Assembly: GCA_032095175.1 (NCBI GenBank)
Contig: DAMCZI010000045.1
Coordinates: 1-36,067, forward strand
DNA: 36,067 nt
Reading direction: 5' to 3'
Source: DAMCZI01 sp032095175
GTDB lineage: Bacteria; Bacillota; Clostridia; Clostridiales; Caloramatoraceae
The translations under genes were made by a program, and so were the position numbers. Numbering within the stretch: position 1 is the first letter of the stretch; every line of letters starts with the position of its first letter. Positions 34,838 to 36,067 of this stretch are shown here, piece after piece. A model generated the notes under the pieces. The model was not told where the DNA came from. It worked only from the letters and a program-made list of their open reading frames with translations, and searched no databases.

Positions 34838-35734
34838 TTAATAAGAACTTTTAAAAATAAATCTTACATAAGGGAATTTCTCGCAACTACCATCTTCAGC
34901 AGTATAATATCGGGCATCATCCTTAAGATTTATAATTACTAGTGAATTTAAGCTTTTTTCTTTGATTTGCACAGAATCAATGTAGCTGTTCTGTTCCTTA
35001 AATTTCTTACTCAATAGTTCCTGACTTACTAATGTATCAACCAACTCAATTATCAATTGATTTTTATTCTGGTCATAGGATGTTTTCATAACTGGTATGA
35101 ATATGTTGCCAGCATAAAACTCACTTTCTTTACCCTTTTGCGGGGCGAATGCTAATTCCAGCCCCATCAAGGTAACTTTCAAATCAGAAATCATTTCATT
35201 ACGTTTTGATCCGAATTCAACTCCTTCACTGATGGATTTATATAACTCCCTTTTCCCATAGTTGAAGTCAGTTTTGCTTCCTGTTATTTCCTTGGTTCTG
35301 GTGTATACTGCATAATAGGGGAAATACTTACGTCCACTTGCTTGATGAGTTCCATCAGACTTAAATTCTATTCTGTCACCACTTGCAAAACTAAACACTT
35401 CTGCATTACATCCTAAATACATTTCATCCCTATCGCCTGTTTCAAGATTGTAAAGGTCGAAGCACTGATAACCCCCATTATTCAAGTATTCTACAAGTAT
35501 ATAGTTTTTATAGTCATAAGTTTTAACCAGTTTCCCCAAGCCATTTTCTGTATATTTCTCTTTTATCTGTTCTAAACTAAGCACTGTCCCACTATTTAAG
35601 CCTTCTTTATCTTTTGAATTTACATGTGATTGGACATCATGATTTTTATTTATAAAACGAGATTGTGAATTACAACCTACAATGGAAAGAGTAAAAAATA
35701 TACACATAATTAGTAACAATATGTTTTTCTTCAT
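34838..35734 (-). CDS. Lipoprotein of unknown function
   Basis: This 298-residue protein starts with a lipoprotein signal peptide (basic MKKN, hydrophobic core, lipobox SIVGC with Cys at about residue 21), so it should be anchored to the outer face of the membrane. The rest is soluble and mixed: a Tyr/Asn-rich region around YDYKNYILVEYLNNGGYQ, a GSRKYFPYYAVYTR-like strand segment, and a C-terminal part ending in YVRFIFKSSY with beta-strand pattern. I do not recognise the family. The ATG follows AAAGGAG. It is alone in its transcription unit, with an extended -10 promoter upstream. Confidence 0.75.
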   Translation of the reverse strand: MKKNILLLIMCIFFTLSIVGCNSQSRFINKNHDVQSHVNSKDKEGLNSGTVLSLEQIKEKYTENGLGKLVKTYDYKNYILVEYLNNGGYQCFDLYNLETGDRDEMYLGCNAEVFSFASGDRIEFKSDGTHQASGRKYFPYYAVYTRTKEITGSKTDFNYGKRELYKSISEGVEFGSKRNEMISDLKVTLMGLELAFAPQKGKESEFYAGNIFIPVMKTSYDQNKNQLIIELVDTLVSQELLSKKFKEQNSYIDSVQIKEKSLNSLVIINLKDDARYYTAEDGSCEKFPYVRFIFKSSY

Positions 35735-35807
35735 AATTCAAGTCTCCTTTAAAATATGGATTTGTAGAAGAGGAGTGTGTAATTATGCTACAACTACAAA
35801 TCAACCT

Positions 35808-35831
35808 CCAGGTATATTATACCATATCTGG
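35808..35831 (-). promoter_or_regulatory. Promoter of the lipoprotein gene with a possible operator
   Basis: On the minus strand TGGTATAAT is an extended -10 (TATAAT at 35816-35821). It is embedded in an imperfect 24-base dyad running from CCAG to CTGG, which could be a repressor site. The -35 is weak. A nine-base inverted repeat (GATTTGTAG/CTACAAATC) lies in the leader. Confidence 0.4.
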
Positions 35832-36067
35832 GTTATGGAGTAATATCACATTTATATATATACCTCATTTTCAGTTTACAAAGCTCGATTTTCTTATAGG
35901 TTAATTCATAATAACCGTCTGTCTATAGAACAGTTGCTTAACTATTACTATTAAGAAGGATGCAGGAAACAGTTACTTATTTTTAATTGTAAAGTGTAGC
36001 TACTCGTTTATAAATAACTTTTCAATAGGAAATGAAACCAGTGAAGGTCAAGAAATATTGCTGGAGG
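35832..36067. other. Upstream intergenic stretch to the right edge
   Basis: No gene is seen in these bases. The window ends in CTGGAGG, which could be the ribosome binding site of a plus-strand gene starting just outside. Confidence 0.35.

Overview
The window looks like chromosomal DNA of a low-GC Gram-positive anaerobe of the Clostridia. The evidence is AT-rich sequence, strong purine-rich ribosome binding sites, occasional TTG starts, ECF-type transport, and Gram-positive secreted YD-repeat (RHS/WapA-like) proteins. No tRNA, rRNA, CRISPR array or transposase gene was seen.

Layout. (1) Positions 1-5620, minus strand: a very long secreted YD-repeat protein with DNRLRE and LysM modules, cut by the left window edge. 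Its leader (5738-5921) carries a promoter, a class I cyclic-di-GMP (GEMM-I) riboswitch and an intrinsic terminator. (2) 6141-13284: a MATE transporter remnant, a GH42 beta-galactosidase, a DEDDh 3'-5' exonuclease convergent with exonuclease III, then an operon of aspartate ammonia-lyase and malic enzyme. (3) 13530-23577: a polymorphic-toxin locus. It has a full-length 2035-residue RHS protein with a C-terminal toxin-like tip and a candidate immunity gene, then a truncated, frameshifted RHS core fragment carrying a different tip and its own candidate immunity gene, then a carbohydrate-binding-module fragment of another RHS copy. GC-rich hairpins separate the pieces. (4) 23593-28738, minus: an operon of an ECF transporter (YkoE-like S component, fused double ATPase, EcfT), a DUF169 protein and a metal-dependent amidohydrolase. 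(5) 28868-32005, minus: GH38 alpha-mannosidase. (6) 32086-34604: an ABC exporter pair preceded downstream by a 158-base MITE-like palindrome. (7) 34705-36067: a lipoprotein of unknown function and its upstream region.

How it fits together. The strongest systems are a c-di-GMP-controlled giant cell-surface protein, and an RHS toxin locus with a silent alternative tip sharing long homology with the active gene, the arrangement expected for toxin-tip switching. Aspartate ammonia-lyase and malic enzyme suggest aspartate (or fumarate/malate) feeding into pyruvate. The ECF operon suggests uptake and hydrolysis of an unknown small cyclic compound. All functional calls come from reading motifs by eye; no database search was run.
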